NCBI GenBank assembly: GCA_033557675.1
Contig: JAWQRM010000009.1
Coordinates: 1-46,330 of the forward strand
Direction of reading: 5' to 3'
Length of the DNA: 46,330 nucleotides
From: Coptodactyla brooksi
Lineage: Eukaryota; Arthropoda; Insecta; Coleoptera; Scarabaeidae
Positions 10,206 through 20,412 of this stretch are shown piece by piece. The notes beneath the pieces were generated by a model. The model had not been told where the DNA came from. It was given only the letters and a program-made list of their open reading frames with translations, and did not search any database. The translations under genes were made by a program, and so were the position numbers. Every line of letters starts with the position of its first letter. The stretch's first letter is position 1.

Positions 10206-11399
10206 CCAGTAAAATTTATGAATTTAAACTCTACTTACCTGTTCTTATGAAGCTTTTGCAAATAATTCTGACAAATAAATGCTACGAATCCATTTACCCG
10301 AATTTATGAAAACTTGATTGTTCAGGCCGAAATAGATTAGTAGCAATACGAAAACGCATCAATTAAGTAGGTACGCATTTGCAAATTTAATAAGAACCCT
10401 GCAAATGACGATCAATCGAAAATTTACACAGCGTGTCCCTCGTGTTACCAGAAGAATCGGATATGAAAAGTGTATAACATGGGCCTAGCGAATTCGAATT
10501 TTATAGGTACATTAGTATATTAGAGCGTGGCTGTAAAATAAATTGTTGATAATTAACGATCGATAAATAGTGTCAATATATTTTGCACGGTCAAATAATG
10601 CTATTAAAGCTGTGCTGTAATGGTAATTAATTTGTGTAAAAAGGACAAAATCCAATCACCACAAAACGCATAAAATGCCCAGGATAACGCTCTAATTGAC
10701 AGAATGATGGAGGAGCACCTAGTTAAAACAGCAGACAGTTAAAATATTCAAATAAATTGCAGTAAATAACGAACACAATACCGCCAGAAGGTTAGGTATG
10801 AAAGCATAATGTAAATTGATACCTTTGTGTTCAAAATTAATAATGTATTAAAATCTTTTAATGTCAATAAAATAAATCAAACAATAAAAATGCCGCATAA
10901 AATTAACGTATCTAAATTCGCTATTGCTATTAATTACTTTTTATAAAGATATAGTATATTTAAAGTGATCTGAAATAAACAATGAAAGAGAAGAGTTGAT
11001 AATACAACTATTATTGGAAATGAGGCTATTGGTTTAAGATTAAGATTGATGGTTTAAGATTTATCAACTCAAACATATCCCATTAAACATAAATTTCAAA
11101 GCTCATTTGATATGTTTTTCTAGAAAACTGATAACGTTGCAGAAAAATGTTCTCCGTAGAATAAACCTAAGTGTACATTTACTAGAATGGTGGATAAGTA
11201 GAACATTAATTCAGTTAATAACTAATGACTATGCATTTAATAATTTTGTTAAGCTTAACGTATGACAAATAATTATAGGGTAATTATAAGTATTTCTTAT
11301 AATTATAAAATTAATTAATACAGAAATATATTGACTATTGTTTCGTCAGTTCTTCCTCATCAACAACATTATCAAAAAATTATTAAATATGGACGTTTG
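10206..11399. other. AT-rich stretch, no gene
   Basis: No domain is visible. Small features are a repeated GGTTTAAGATT near 11030-11060 and a perfect 10-bp hairpin at 11281-11290 with 11296-11305 (5-nt loop), which in such AT-rich sequence may be chance. Confidence 0.4.
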
Positions 11400-11912
11400 C
11401 AAGGAAAACCTACAAACGCTTGCCATATTGCATTAGTTCTGTTTCAGCAGAAATCGGAAACCAGGTAGCGATAGATCTGGTTGTCGAGTATAAGGTATCA
11501 ACTTTGCAAAAATCGCAAACTGCTTGATAAGTTGTGTGAAGGATTTCTTTGGCTCTAACTATGGAAATATATATGCCGTGCTGGAAAATACACCTTGTCG
11601 CACAGGGATATCGTACCATCGTCTGATTGGCGGACGAGTCGGATGATCCCGGAGATCGCACGACAATTAGCGAATCGTGCACTTACCTCGACAGCTTTGA
11701 TGAACGCACATCTCAACCGTTTTTACAACCACCGAGAGGGTGCAAATTATCAAGTGGTATTTGAGCGGCAATTCTTTGGTAGAAGTAAATTTATTCGTAG
11801 TTGCTTTTGAAAATCGCCTAGTTACATCGCGTTGCGTATTGCTAATGTATTCGAAACGATAATTTGTGCGACGAGTTGTCGCCAACTTCACTTTAAATTT
11901 GAATAAGATCAT
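11400..11912. other. GC-richer unique patch with overlapping open frames
   Basis: Open frames of 70-90 codons lie on both strands (minus 11410-11682 and 11667-11912; plus 11595-11810). None resembles a domain I know. The patch contains many CG-bearing words (ATATCG, CGCACGAC) unlike the flanks. It could be conserved non-coding DNA, a short host exon or an unrecognised element. The mix of overlapping frames argues against a simple gene. Confidence 0.3.
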
Positions 11913-12014
11913 AATAAAAATGTATTATATAATATATATTATATTATAATAAAAATATTTAAGCTCATCAAACTAGTACACCAGAAATACTCTCCAGAAT
12001 GAGGAGAAAGTTCT

Positions 12015-12130
12015 ACGACAGGTGTCCGTCGAGCTTAGATGTTCGAAAAGAGATGAATGAACATTTATTGATAGTAGTTAAAAAAGAAGTGCACGTAAGA
12101 CGAGTTTCAACCAGACATGAGTACATACTC
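12015..12130 (+). repeat. fragment related to the fold-back arm at 15155-15240
   Basis: It shares TTCG(A/G)AAAGAGAT, AACATTTATTG, a TAGT/AGCTAAAAAA stretch and AAGTGCACGTA in the same order as the right arm of the element at 14692-15395, with about 80 percent identity by eye. It is a stranded end of that family. Confidence 0.6.
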
Positions 12131-12384
12131 CCATGACATTAGAAGTCTTACTAAGGATTCGCACCGTAGTTCAAGCGAGCGTTTGTGTGCGTGTCTCAAC
12201 AAAAATTTGCCACCCTATAACTCAATAAACGCAAAATTTTGAAAATACTAAGGACTAACTTTAAAATAGTATTTAGAACTAACCAATTTATATTGTTGAA
12301 CATGACCCCTACCAACTTCCATGCAATGATATAATTTTTAGATATACCAAAAGCACACATTGAATTATGTTTAAAAAGTATTTT

Positions 12385-13293
12385 TTATTCAAAATAGATT
12401 CCATTTAACTCAATATACATTCTAGCGCCATGAACCAGTGCATGCGTAGATTGTTGTATGTCATCCTTAGGAATGACCTTCAGTACCTGCATCATAGCTG
12501 CTTGAATGGCTGAAATATCGTTACAAAATGATCCTTTCAGCGCAATTTTCAGTTCAAGGAAAAGAAAATAGTCACACGGTGACATATCAGGCGAATACGG
12601 TGGGTGATCAATGACACGGATATTTTTTTAAATAAAAAATTCAAGAACATTTAACGTCTTATATGGTGGTGCATTGTCATGCAATAAAGATAGCTGTTTT
12701 CCTGCTGGATATTCATGTCTAACACGTACAATCCTTGACCGCAGACGATGCAAGACTGCTAAACAATATTCTCCATTGGCAGCTTTACCTTGTGAAGCAA
12801 AATCCTTGTGGACAATTCCTTGTGAATCATAAAAGGTAATGAACATTGTCCTGATTCTTGACTTCTGCAAACGCAATACTTTTGATTTTGGCTTGTCTTT
12901 CGGCTTTCATTCTGCAGATTGACGCATAGTTTCTGGATTGTTTAGTTATGATCAACTCAAGAAAATCATTTTCAGCAGTTTTAATTAGGTCTTTACAATG
13001 CTCTACACGAGCAATGTTTTGGTCGACGTTGAAAGCATGTGGAACAAAACGTGCACAAATTTTCCTTTTTCACAATATTTTCTACCAATTCACCACGATT
13101 TTTACTTTCTGGGCGACCAAGACTTTCATCATCATTTAACTCTTCTCCACCATTTTCGAAACGATTTAACCAATCACAAACTTTAGCTTTAGACATGCAA
13201 TCATCACCATACACTTTTTTCATCAATTCGTAAGTCTCGGCACATTTTCTTTCCTAGTTTAAGACAAAATTTAATATTTGCTCTTTGTTCCAT
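12385..13293 (-). pseudogene. mariner transposase, copy 3, with deletions
   Basis: From the ATG at 13291-13293 the start is broken, then 12993-13226 reads KKVYGDDCMSKAKVCDWLNR through ESKNRGELVENI, the DNA-binding domain. Some 60 residues of linker are deleted and the frame resumes with LCTFCSTCFQRRPKH-like residues. The first aspartate block (GDETW) is gone. From 12876 the frame continues QKSRIRTMFITFYDSQGIVH, then LLHDNAPPYKTLNVLEF with the second aspartate near 12680. After a stop and shift comes HPPYSPDMSPCDYFLF with the third aspartate near 12560, and it ends ARMYIELNGIYFE at 12387. Two of three catalytic residues survive. The spacing of the surviving aspartates fits DD34D. Confidence 0.88.
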
Positions 13294-13326
13294 TATTCAC
13301 CACAATTTTTATCGTCACTCAAATGG

Positions 13327-13370
13327 CTATGACTTTGTAATATAATATTTATTATATTACAAAGTCATAG
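13327..13370. repeat. perfect 20-bp hairpin, 4-nt loop
   Basis: Positions 13327-13346 and 13351-13370 are exact inverted copies. In mariner copies 1, 2 and 4 the same leader has only the left half (GGCT.T.ACTTTGTAA), so the right half arose here by inverted copying. Confidence 0.9.
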
Positions 13371-13412
13371 GGGTTATTTTGTAATATAACGATTGTTTAA
13401 TGTTTCAACACG

Positions 13413-13452
13413 CAAGTACATCCGATTAGAATGTACTAATCGGATGTACTTG
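13413..13452. repeat. perfect 17-bp hairpin, 6-nt loop
   Basis: Positions 13413-13429 (CAAGTACATCCGATTAG) and 13436-13452 are exact inverted copies. Mariner copy 1 has only the CATCCGATTGG part at this place. Confidence 0.9.
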
Positions 13453-13585
13453 TAATGTGTGCGTGGATTCGAAAGAGGTGACTCATAATAGCCCGAGGAC
13501 ATTGATAATACGAGATAATTTCATGAAAGCAATTTTCCTTAGATCCTTAGATAAGGATTTATGGAATTTATGTTGTTATGTCCAG

Positions 13586-14494
13586 TTATTTTGCATAGCT
13601 GGACTTCCCTAAACCGCTATTGACCAAATTAGTCACTGTTGCTCTGTTGGAGTAGTTAATAATTTTTCTATTTTTGGTGTCTAATCCAATGGCTTCAGGT
13701 GACGATTTGGTCCACGTATTGATAATATTACGACCAGGCGGTATATTATCGTACCATCTATCATTCGGAGATTTCCAATGTATATTAGGTCTTCGAAATA
13801 AACGATTTGTTGTCAAACTACCATAACGTTTTGACATCAACGTAAGAAGTAAGCTTATTGGACAAGCGCTTTCGTTGGCATTTTTCACCAACCGTTTACT
13901 TGGAACACATCTCTTTGAGCCGCCTTGACAGGTTTTACTAAAAATCGAATTGTATTCAATACGGCCGCTAGGAACTCCATTGTTGTTTTTTCCAGTATGA
14001 AAAAATCTACTAGGCATGCAACATCTTCATCACCCCACCAAGCTAATCCTACCGCAAAAATATGGCAAAACTTCTTCTGCAATCCATCCGTAAGTATCTT
14101 CATCCCACAAGTCCACAATTTTTTTCAATTCTTCAGGTGTTAGTGGTACTCAGCTCTTCCTGTGTTTTGAAAGGTGTGTATGAAAGTCAAATTCGAAAGT
14201 CATTAAAATATTTTTCTTAAATCAGTTTGGCAGTCATATTCCAAATTGTCTTCACAGTAGAGCCTTTAAACATGCTTCCGTCTTTCTTACGTATATTGAC
14301 CGCCCAATCTTTCATTACCAACGCCAGTGTTCAACGGGTTGAGATGCATCAAGAACGTACTTACGAACGCCGCAAAATTCCATAAAAATTGTCCAAATGT
14401 ATTGTTTACTTATTTTTGTATTCTTGGGAGTAGACAACTCTATCAATGTATCAATATTTTCATCGTTTTCGTTTTCAAATCTTGATAACGACAT
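13586..14494 (-). pseudogene. Crypton-like tyrosine recombinase (DUF3504 type), truncated
   Basis: Crypton transposons use a tyrosine recombinase, with conserved R..H-x-x-R..Y residues, instead of a DDE enzyme. The minus strand starts with ATG at 14494 and reads MSLSRFENENDENI, then WAVNIRKKDGSMFKGSTVKT near 14310 and PLTPEELKKIVDLWDE near 14120. The main open frame 14017-13586 follows: GVPSGRIEYNSIFSKTCQGG, RPNIHWKS, WYDNIPPGRN and KIINYSNRATVTNLVNSGLG. The last block corresponds to the HSNR box, with histidine changed to tyrosine. The frame then ends abruptly in KSSYAK, encoded by a sequence that matches the tip of the next transposon. The nucleophile tyrosine region is therefore missing. 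Frameshifts occur near 14030, 14160 and 14320. The family call rests on motif order. Confidence 0.65.
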
Positions 14495-14722
14495 TTTAAT
14501 ATATCTATTCTAGGACTGATAAATTAAATAATGACATTTCTAAATTTGACATTTCAACAAGGCAAATCTTTGTTGCTTGGCAATAAGCAAGAATGTCAAA
14601 ACGAAAATACCCCTAGGACAATTTTCAGTGTAATAATGACATGATTGGTCAAAACGGCGTACAAACTGACATTTAATATTACTTCTATACCGTGTAGGGA
14701 AGTCCAGCTTGACGCATAGGAC

Positions 14723-14761
14723 AATATACACAGGACTCCCACCACGAGTCCTGTGTATATT
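14723..14761. repeat. perfect 16-bp hairpin, 7-nt loop
   Basis: Positions 14723-14738 and 14746-14761 are exact inverted copies around CCACCAC. The matching right arm (15335-15375) has only the inner GACTC..GAGTC seed, so the outer pairing is new in the left arm. Confidence 0.9.
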
Positions 14762-14945
14762 ACTACACCATCTTTACATTGTTCTACGTACACTTATTTT
14801 TTGACTGTTAACAATAAATGTTTATGTATCCCTTTTCGAATGTTTAAGTTCGACGGACAAACAAAAACTTCATTCGTACTAAAATAAAAGATCATTCTAA
14901 AATAAAATAATTCTAATATTTACAAATAAAACTAATTGATATTAT

Positions 14946-15098
14946 TGTCCTGCTCATAATGCGATAAGGGTGCGAGAATTTCTGAGAAATACTCTCCCTC
15001 ATCGTATTATTGCAGAAGTGGCAGCATCATTTGGCACCCTAGATCGCCAGATTTATGGCCAGATGATTTCTTTTTGTGGCGCATGTTTGAATCTTCCA
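14946..15098 (+). pseudogene. transposase C-terminal fragment inside the fold-back
   Basis: The plus strand reads CPAHNAIRVREFLRNTLPHR. After one shift it reads GSIIWHPRSPDLWPDDFFLW and then RMFE. These are the second- and third-aspartate blocks (DGxPAH and RSPDLxPxDFFLW) of the same DUF4817-associated Tc1/mariner family as at 6340-7175. About 50 codons remain. It identifies the parent element, which had an IS630-Tc1-mariner DDE transposase. Confidence 0.75.
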
Positions 15099-15395
15099 TT
15101 TAGTTTTATTTGTAAATATTAGAATTATTTCATCTTCATCGTGAAGTTTTTGTTTGTCCATCGAACTTAAACGTTCGGAAAGAGATACATAAACATTTAT
15201 TGTTAATAGCTAAAAAATAAGTGCACGTAGAACGATGTAAAGACGCGCTAGGTGTGCATGCCACCAGCGTACCAGAAAGGAACTAACAATAAGCGTTCGT
15301 GCGGCGGAACGGGCCTGGCAAACGTGGGCTGGTGGGGACTCGTGGTGGGAGTCCTGTGTTTATTTCTCTATGCGTAAAGCTGAACTTTCCTACAC

Positions 15396-16121
15396 TGAAT
15401 ATTAATACTGGCAAAACTTGATGTGCTTATCCGGAGCGCAGCATTTCAAATAAATATAATATTATCGTGAGTGTTTGTATTTTTCGCAAAAAGGTAAAAT
15501 ATTTTAACAGACTTTTCTTGGGGACAATTATGCGATAATTAATATAAATTCTAAATTATAATTATTTATCCTTCTGATATGAATTGGAGAAGAGTATATT
15601 TCTATAATACTATAGTAACAAATATTCAACTATAGTGACATATGTATTCATGATATATAACTTTGCTTATGAGGGAGATTGCGAATCCTTGTTATCCGAT
15701 TTTCATATTTATGTACAATATGAAAATATTGTTATTTATGATAATATAATAATAATATAACAATATAATAATAACATTTAATAAGTAATAAGTATTCATG
15801 TATAATGTCAATTGTTTTTATTTTAATATTTTGTTACCTGTCAATTATTTAAATTTTACCTATTTGCGGCAATTTTGATTCTTTTTTGTTATTAAATTAC
15901 AGGGGATAAACTATTTAACTAGTATATCCCCTCTACGCAAAGAAACACGATTTTTACCAAACTATATTACTATTACTGTCTTTACAACCAATACGACAAC
16001 CAACACTACGACAACACAGTAATGCGTCAGCAATAGTGGGATGTGATACAACAGGCATTTTTATATTTCTATATGCAACTAGCTAGGAACACAAGATTTT
16101 TTAACTTAATTAAACTAACAA
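15396..16121. other. AT-rich stretch, no gene
   Basis: Mostly low-complexity AT sequence, with AATAATATAA runs near 15735-15780. No domain or repeat partner was found. Confidence 0.45.
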
Positions 16122-16380
16122 TTTAAATAATAAAAATACCTCTTTACTTGCGTATTCTATAATGCAATGGACGTTTCGTGAACTTATGCACCTCATCAGT
16201 TAATACACGTTAAAATATGAACAATAACAAACTTTACAGCACAAACTTTAAAAATGTAATGTGATATTACATTTTTAAATGTTATGTTGTAAAGTTTGTT
16301 ATTGTGCATATTTTAATAAGGTCACGAAACGTCCAATACATTATAGAATACGCAAGTAAAGAGGCATTTTTGTTATTTAA
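16122..16380. mobile_element. fold-back element with hammerhead-like box
   Basis: The arms run inward from 16122 and 16380 and meet near 16262 (AATGTAAT..GATATTACATT). Shared blocks are CTCTTTACTTGCGTATTCTA, GGACGTTTCGTGA and AACAAACTTTACA. The left arm has about 25 bp that the right lacks. On the minus strand of the left arm (16174-16199) both boxes CTGATGA and GAAA are intact, with a weak GTG/CAC stem between them. In the right arm the GAAACG part survives on the plus strand, so the boxes point outward. There is no coding content. Confidence 0.75.
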
Positions 16381-17209
16381 TATACTTATCTTGCAAGATG
16401 ACCACACCCAACTTTAACATAATTTAGGTATTCTGGTATATAAATTTATGTATTCTGAACAATTGCAAATTGTTACCAGGTAATAACGAAACAAGAACTC
16501 CTTGAGTTTTAGTTTAGATATTACTAGACATAATAAAAAGGACGGGAATCGCTTAATACCCGCGTTCCGAGCCCTCCCAATCTAAGCCAGCATATAATAG
16601 AAAAGAAGCGGAAGAGATAACGGAAAAACTTTCGAAACTTCCCTTCCGTTATCACAATACGTAAAATTTACGCGGACAACTTGGTTCTCTTAACTTTCAT
16701 AATTAGAATACAGCTCCGCCCGTTTCCTGTACACCGTTCTCGCTAATTACCCCGAGTTTTGCTTCATTGTTTACCGGAGTGGGCGCAGTTGAACTGCGGA
16801 GGTCTGTGCCATTGTTTAACTCGGCCATTGTACACGTACATACGTGGCCGTTTCTTGTGCGCCCAGTGGCAGTAGTTTACTTGCCATAAATTAGCGTGTT
16901 TACTTGGGCAAGTTTGTCCAATCGTACAACGAAACGCGGCACGAGTCCTAGACAAAGCTGGAATAGCTTTTTTGCGGTCAACTGTGGCGAGAGATTATGC
17001 GATGCTAAGTCCTTCGGTATAGATATCTACTTCGCAAATAAAGTGAGTTGGGATTTTACGAATAGGCTACTTAGTGGGCTACTAAATTAACAAAAAAATA
17101 AACAATTCATAATATATACTTCATTTAGTATTTTGGATTTTGTGGTTCATTTTAACTTGTGATGTTTGGCAAATATTTTTCCTGAAAGTCCTCTAAAAAT
17201 ATATTTTTA
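16381..17209. other. no gene; GC-richer patch 16550-17060
   Basis: The patch has 60-codon frames on both strands (minus 16764-16955, plus 16896-17090), neither recognisable. Its composition differs from the flanking AT-rich sequence. It may be a conserved non-coding segment. Confidence 0.3.
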
Positions 17210-17664
17210 TTAACCCTGCTGTGTTCCTCGGGTCAATAATACCCGAAACGGACTTACAGGTTCTATAACTTTATCGTCTTTCTTTATTTGTTTCCAAAAT
17301 TTTGTGACTTTGTTTGCTGGTTCGTAAAGTATAATATTGCGAAATAGTCTTTACAAGAAATTTTTAAATTTTTTAAGCAAGATTGTTACGTATATTATCC
17401 TCGGGTCATTATGACCCAAAACTACATACTTAGATTTATTTGAATTTAAGTGATTTTATTTCTAACCTAAGTTACACTAATTAAAACACATTATAAGTGT
17501 ATTTTAATTATATAGCAACCAACAAGATTATGCATTCATACTGGTCGAATATGTAAGCCTGTGCATGTCTGTGCGTGCATACTAATATATCATATAAATA
17601 GAGAAAGCGGACAGCGCACTTCAGTTTCTTTATATACAGTGTTGAATAAGCATCATCACAAATA

Positions 17665-18269
17665 ATGGCGAGGTGATTTCTATCTGATGAAGAAATAGCA
17701 GAGGTAGATGCAAATGCATAAGGCGACGAACATATTTCTGAGGTTGAAAATTATGCCCAGCGATGATATCAACTATAAGAAATCCGAAGCAGGCTATGAT
17801 TCATCAGATAATCACGTAGTGCAAACAAATATACTATGGTTCCTGTGCAGTTAGTACAGTCAAAAAGCAAAGTTGTGTCTTGAATGTTAGAACCTTTCCC
17901 CAAAAGTGGACGAGCATCTAGTCAAAGCATAACAAAAATTACTCCTGGTCCAACTGGGTATGCCATATCCAGAGTGAAAGATATTCTACCTGCCTTTCAA
18001 GTTATCGTAAACAATATTGTATTGAAAATGAGATATATTGAAGGTCGGAGAGTGTGCGGATGCGATTGGGAAGATCTGGATAATATTACAAAACAAGGAT
18101 ATATAGGATTATTGTTGTTGGGGGGAGTTTATAAATCACACGGCGAATTAACAAAAAGTATATGGGCTGCAGAAACCGGTAGATCTGTTTTTCGTGTAAC
18201 GATGTCGTTGAAAGTTTTTTTATCGAATATCACGTGTATTACGTTTTAACGATAAGGTCGAAATTTGTA
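17665..18269 (+). pseudogene. piggyBac transposase, N-terminal part
   Basis: The ATG at 17665 is followed, with stops, by an acidic N-terminal region (FLSDEEIAEVDANA). The long frame from 17884 reads RVKDILPAFQVIVNNIV, DWEDLDNITKQGYIGLLLL, GGVYKSHGELTKSIWA and FRVTMSLKVFL. After a shift it reads VLRFNDK. These are the N-terminal domain blocks that precede the catalytic core, including the GLLLxGVxKS and FxxxMSxxxF motifs. The coding sequence stops at about 18269, where the nested transposon begins. The continuation is at 21078. Confidence 0.85.
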
Positions 18270-18452
18270 GAAATTAATTTCAAGTTCGATAGATGGCCGC
18301 TGGAGGACGTAGCTGTAATGACCAATCAAAAGTTGTTAAAGATTTTAAAGATTGGCAGCGTAACAGCTGGGAAATTTTAAATACTTTTTATTTTGAGGAA
18401 CGTTAAAAATTTTTTTATTCAAATAGCGATAACTCCGGTTAACTTCCGGAGT

Positions 18453-18492
18453 TAACGGAATTAAACAAACTAGGTCTTGTTTAATTCCGTTA
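18453..18492. repeat. perfect 16-bp hairpin at the retroelement junction
   Basis: Positions 18453-18468 and 18477-18492 (TTGTTTAATTCCGTTA) are exact inverted copies. The left half belongs to the transposon arm, as 20725-20750 shows. The right half begins inside the inserted retroelement, immediately after the 11-bp target duplication. Confidence 0.85.
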
Positions 18493-19263
18493 TATGCTAT
18501 ATAGTTTAATATGTCAGAAAGTCAATTTTGACAGCTGATAAGTTTAATTTCCTGGTCCTCCAAGGATGGGGGTTGAAGCGCGGGGCCAGCAACCCAGCTC
18601 TCGGAAAAAACTCTAAACCGCTTTGATTCTCAGCATAAAGGATAAGTCGGACAGATCTCACGGAAAACGACAACAAAAACGGTATTTGAATATTGGTGCA
18701 GGGTATAAGTACAAAGTTTAAAGAAGTACTTGACAGCCTCGAAGATTAGAATATAAATATAGCAGTAATATCCCAAACAAAAAAGGTAGAGGAATAGAAG
18801 AAGTAAAAAATTACGTACATATCTACAGTATAGTAAACAAAGGAGCACGTGTCAAGAGAGGAACATCTATTGTCCTTAACAAAAAATGGAAACACTGCCC
18901 TAGGACGTGGAACTGCATAAGTGAAAACTTGATACAAATCGATGTAAGAATCAGAGGACTAGATCTAACAATCATAGGTGCATATGCACCGACGGATGGA
19001 GAAAGCTATGCAGTTGAGGATGCATTTTTCAACGACCCAACCAGCATTTTATGTGATATAAACAACAGAAAAGAACTTTTCATAATGAGGGATCTGAATG
19101 GAAGGGTTGGAAGGCAAATAAATAGCCAAGTGGTTAGTATGTCCCTGAGAAGATATTGATAAAGACAACTAGCAGATGAGGACTGAAGAGATCGGAAAAT
19201 GTGGAGGCTGAGATGCGAGAAACGCCCTACGGTGTAACCCAACTCGCAAGAATAATAGTAATA
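18483..19263 (+). mobile_element. non-LTR retroelement insertion, internally deleted
   Basis: An 11-bp target duplication AGGTCTTGTTT stands at 18472-18482 and again at 19264-19274, and joining the flanks restores the arm of the host transposon. The insert starts with a 5' leader (AGGATGGGGGTTGAAGCGCG near 18562), continues with an endonuclease domain and ends in an ATAATAGTAATA tail. The body between endonuclease and tail is missing, including reverse transcriptase. The simple-repeat tail and endonuclease type suggest an RTE-like element. Confidence 0.8.
18660..19160 (+). pseudogene. AP-type endonuclease domain of a non-LTR element
   Basis: This domain nicks target DNA to prime reverse transcription. 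A start region reads RYLNIGAGYKYKV near 18680, standing for the usual LNIGTWNVRT. Then comes KRGTSIVLNKKWKHCP near 18860. The continuous frame 18929-19159 reads IQIDVRIRGLDLTIIGAYAP, then TDGE, and CDINNRKELFIMRDLNGRVG, corresponding to the IIGVYAP and GDFNGR blocks. The aspartate of GDFN is kept in RDLN, but the preceding glycine is changed. Related host-annotated proteins are often called craniofacial development protein 2-like. Frameshifts and stops make it inactive. Confidence 0.75.
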
Positions 19264-19827
19264 AGGTCTTGTTTGAAAGAACTCTCCTTACTGAACAGTC
19301 TGCTATAAAAACCTTCTCCGAATCGATTATATCGGGATAAATAGTGGGCGGCTTTTGTCATTTCAACATTTATAACGCACTATCATGAACATTTTAAATA
19401 GCATGGTATATATCTTTTTTACACAGTTAAATAGAGGACCGAATTGTTAAAAGTCAACGCAAAACGCAACTTCCTTCTTTCTAGCCGAGATATTAATAAA
19501 ATAAATAACATTAGGCCGCTGTACTATATCTCTGGAACCTATAATGAAAGAGCTATCGGTTCATAATACATATTTTATTAAAAATAGTTAAAAGCTATAC
19601 TTAAAAAAAATTATTTGACTAATTTTTTTACACTGTAGTGCAAGAAAAATTAATACGTTGTTTTAGTCTGAAAGTAAACACATTCACAGCAAAATAGACT
19701 GGTAAGCTGTGAAAACAAAAGGTGCAATAGGTACGTGAAAATATTAAAACGATTTAGTGTAATGCTAATGTCATTTAATTGCTAGTTTTTCAGCTTTGTT
19801 CTTGATTTTCCAAATATTGAAAAATCA

Positions 19828-19853
19828 CACTAACTACCGTATTGTAGTTAGTG
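19828..19853. repeat. perfect 10-bp hairpin, 6-nt loop
   Basis: CACTAACTAC at 19828-19837 and its inverse at 19844-19853 lie about 80 bp upstream of the nested transposase start. Confidence 0.6.
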
Positions 19854-19931
19854 TTCGTGTCTTTCGTGTTGTTCCTATTTTTCTTGTTCGGGTTTTCGTG
19901 TTGTTTGTGTTCTTTTTTCCTTTCTTTCAAA

Positions 19932-20412
19932 ATGCTTTAAACAAACGAAGAGTTATTTGACATGGTAGGAGTTTATTTTGAGTCCATGAGAAATGCTACA
20001 ATTGCTGCCAGGGTATATGCGCAGCAATATCCTGATAGACACCACCCCGGTAAAAAAGTGATTCTTCGAGTCATTCATCGTTTGCGAACAACAGGAAACG
20101 TTCATCTTCCTGTTTACCGCAGACAACGCAGGGGTGGCACCGAAGAGAACATGATGAAGAGAACATAATGTTTTAGCTTATGTGGAGTTTAATCCTCACC
20201 TAAGTACGAGAGCTATTGCACTGAATACGACAACAAATGTTACTCCAACATGATGGTTGTCTAACTCACTTTGCGGTAAATACGCAGGAGTTTTTAGATA
20301 CCACCGACCCTGGTAGATGGATAGGACGGGGCAGCATATTTGCATGGCCAGCTAAAATGCATCAGTGCATTAAAAATGATGGACGACAGTTCGAACGTTT
20401 AGGATGCCATTA
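19932..20412 (+). pseudogene. nested element transposase, DUF4817 N-terminus fused to DDE fragment
   Basis: From ATG 19932 (codon 3 is a stop) it reads TNEELFDMVGVYFESMRNAT, then IAARVYAQQYPDRHHP and ILRVIHRLRTTGNV. This is the DUF4817-type helix-turn-helix domain that begins many insect Tc1/mariner-superfamily transposases. After a shift it reads EFNPHLSTRAIALNTTTNV, which leads directly into QHDGCLTHFAVNTQEFLDTT, PGRWIGR and FAWPAK. These are the second-aspartate block and the region before RSPDL. The whole segment with the first aspartate is deleted. The element is thus a deletion derivative, and the protein cannot be active. Confidence 0.8.

Larger units (their letters stand above)
12330..13490 (-). 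mobile_element. mariner element, copy 3
   Basis: Sequence collinear with copy 2 runs from the TTTTTAGATA block near 12336 to the CGAAAGAGGTGACT leader block at 13470-13484. Neither terminal repeat is intact. The 5' leader contains two perfect hairpins that the other copies lack. It is the most complete coding copy of the four. Confidence 0.8.
14692..15395 (+). mobile_element. fold-back DNA transposon derivative, about 700 bp
   Basis: The arms 14692-14934 and 15101-15395 are imperfect inverted repeats. Shared blocks are GTGTAGG.AAGT.CAGCTT, CACAGGACTCCCACCACGAG, TACGTGCAC-type and ACAAATAAAACTA. The tips read GTGTAGGGAAGTCCAGC and GCTGAACTTTCCTACAC. The right arm has about 90 bp of GC-rich sequence (15255-15345) that the left arm lacks, and the left arm has a hairpin the right arm lacks. 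The spacer codes for the end of a transposase, so this is a deletion derivative of an autonomous element. A tip of the same kind lies at 13590-13615 and a fragment at 12015-12130. Confidence 0.8.

Noticed and set aside
11281..11305. Perfect 10-bp hairpin as another template-switch event
   Set aside because: The arms are almost pure A/T in AT-rich surroundings, so chance is a sufficient explanation.
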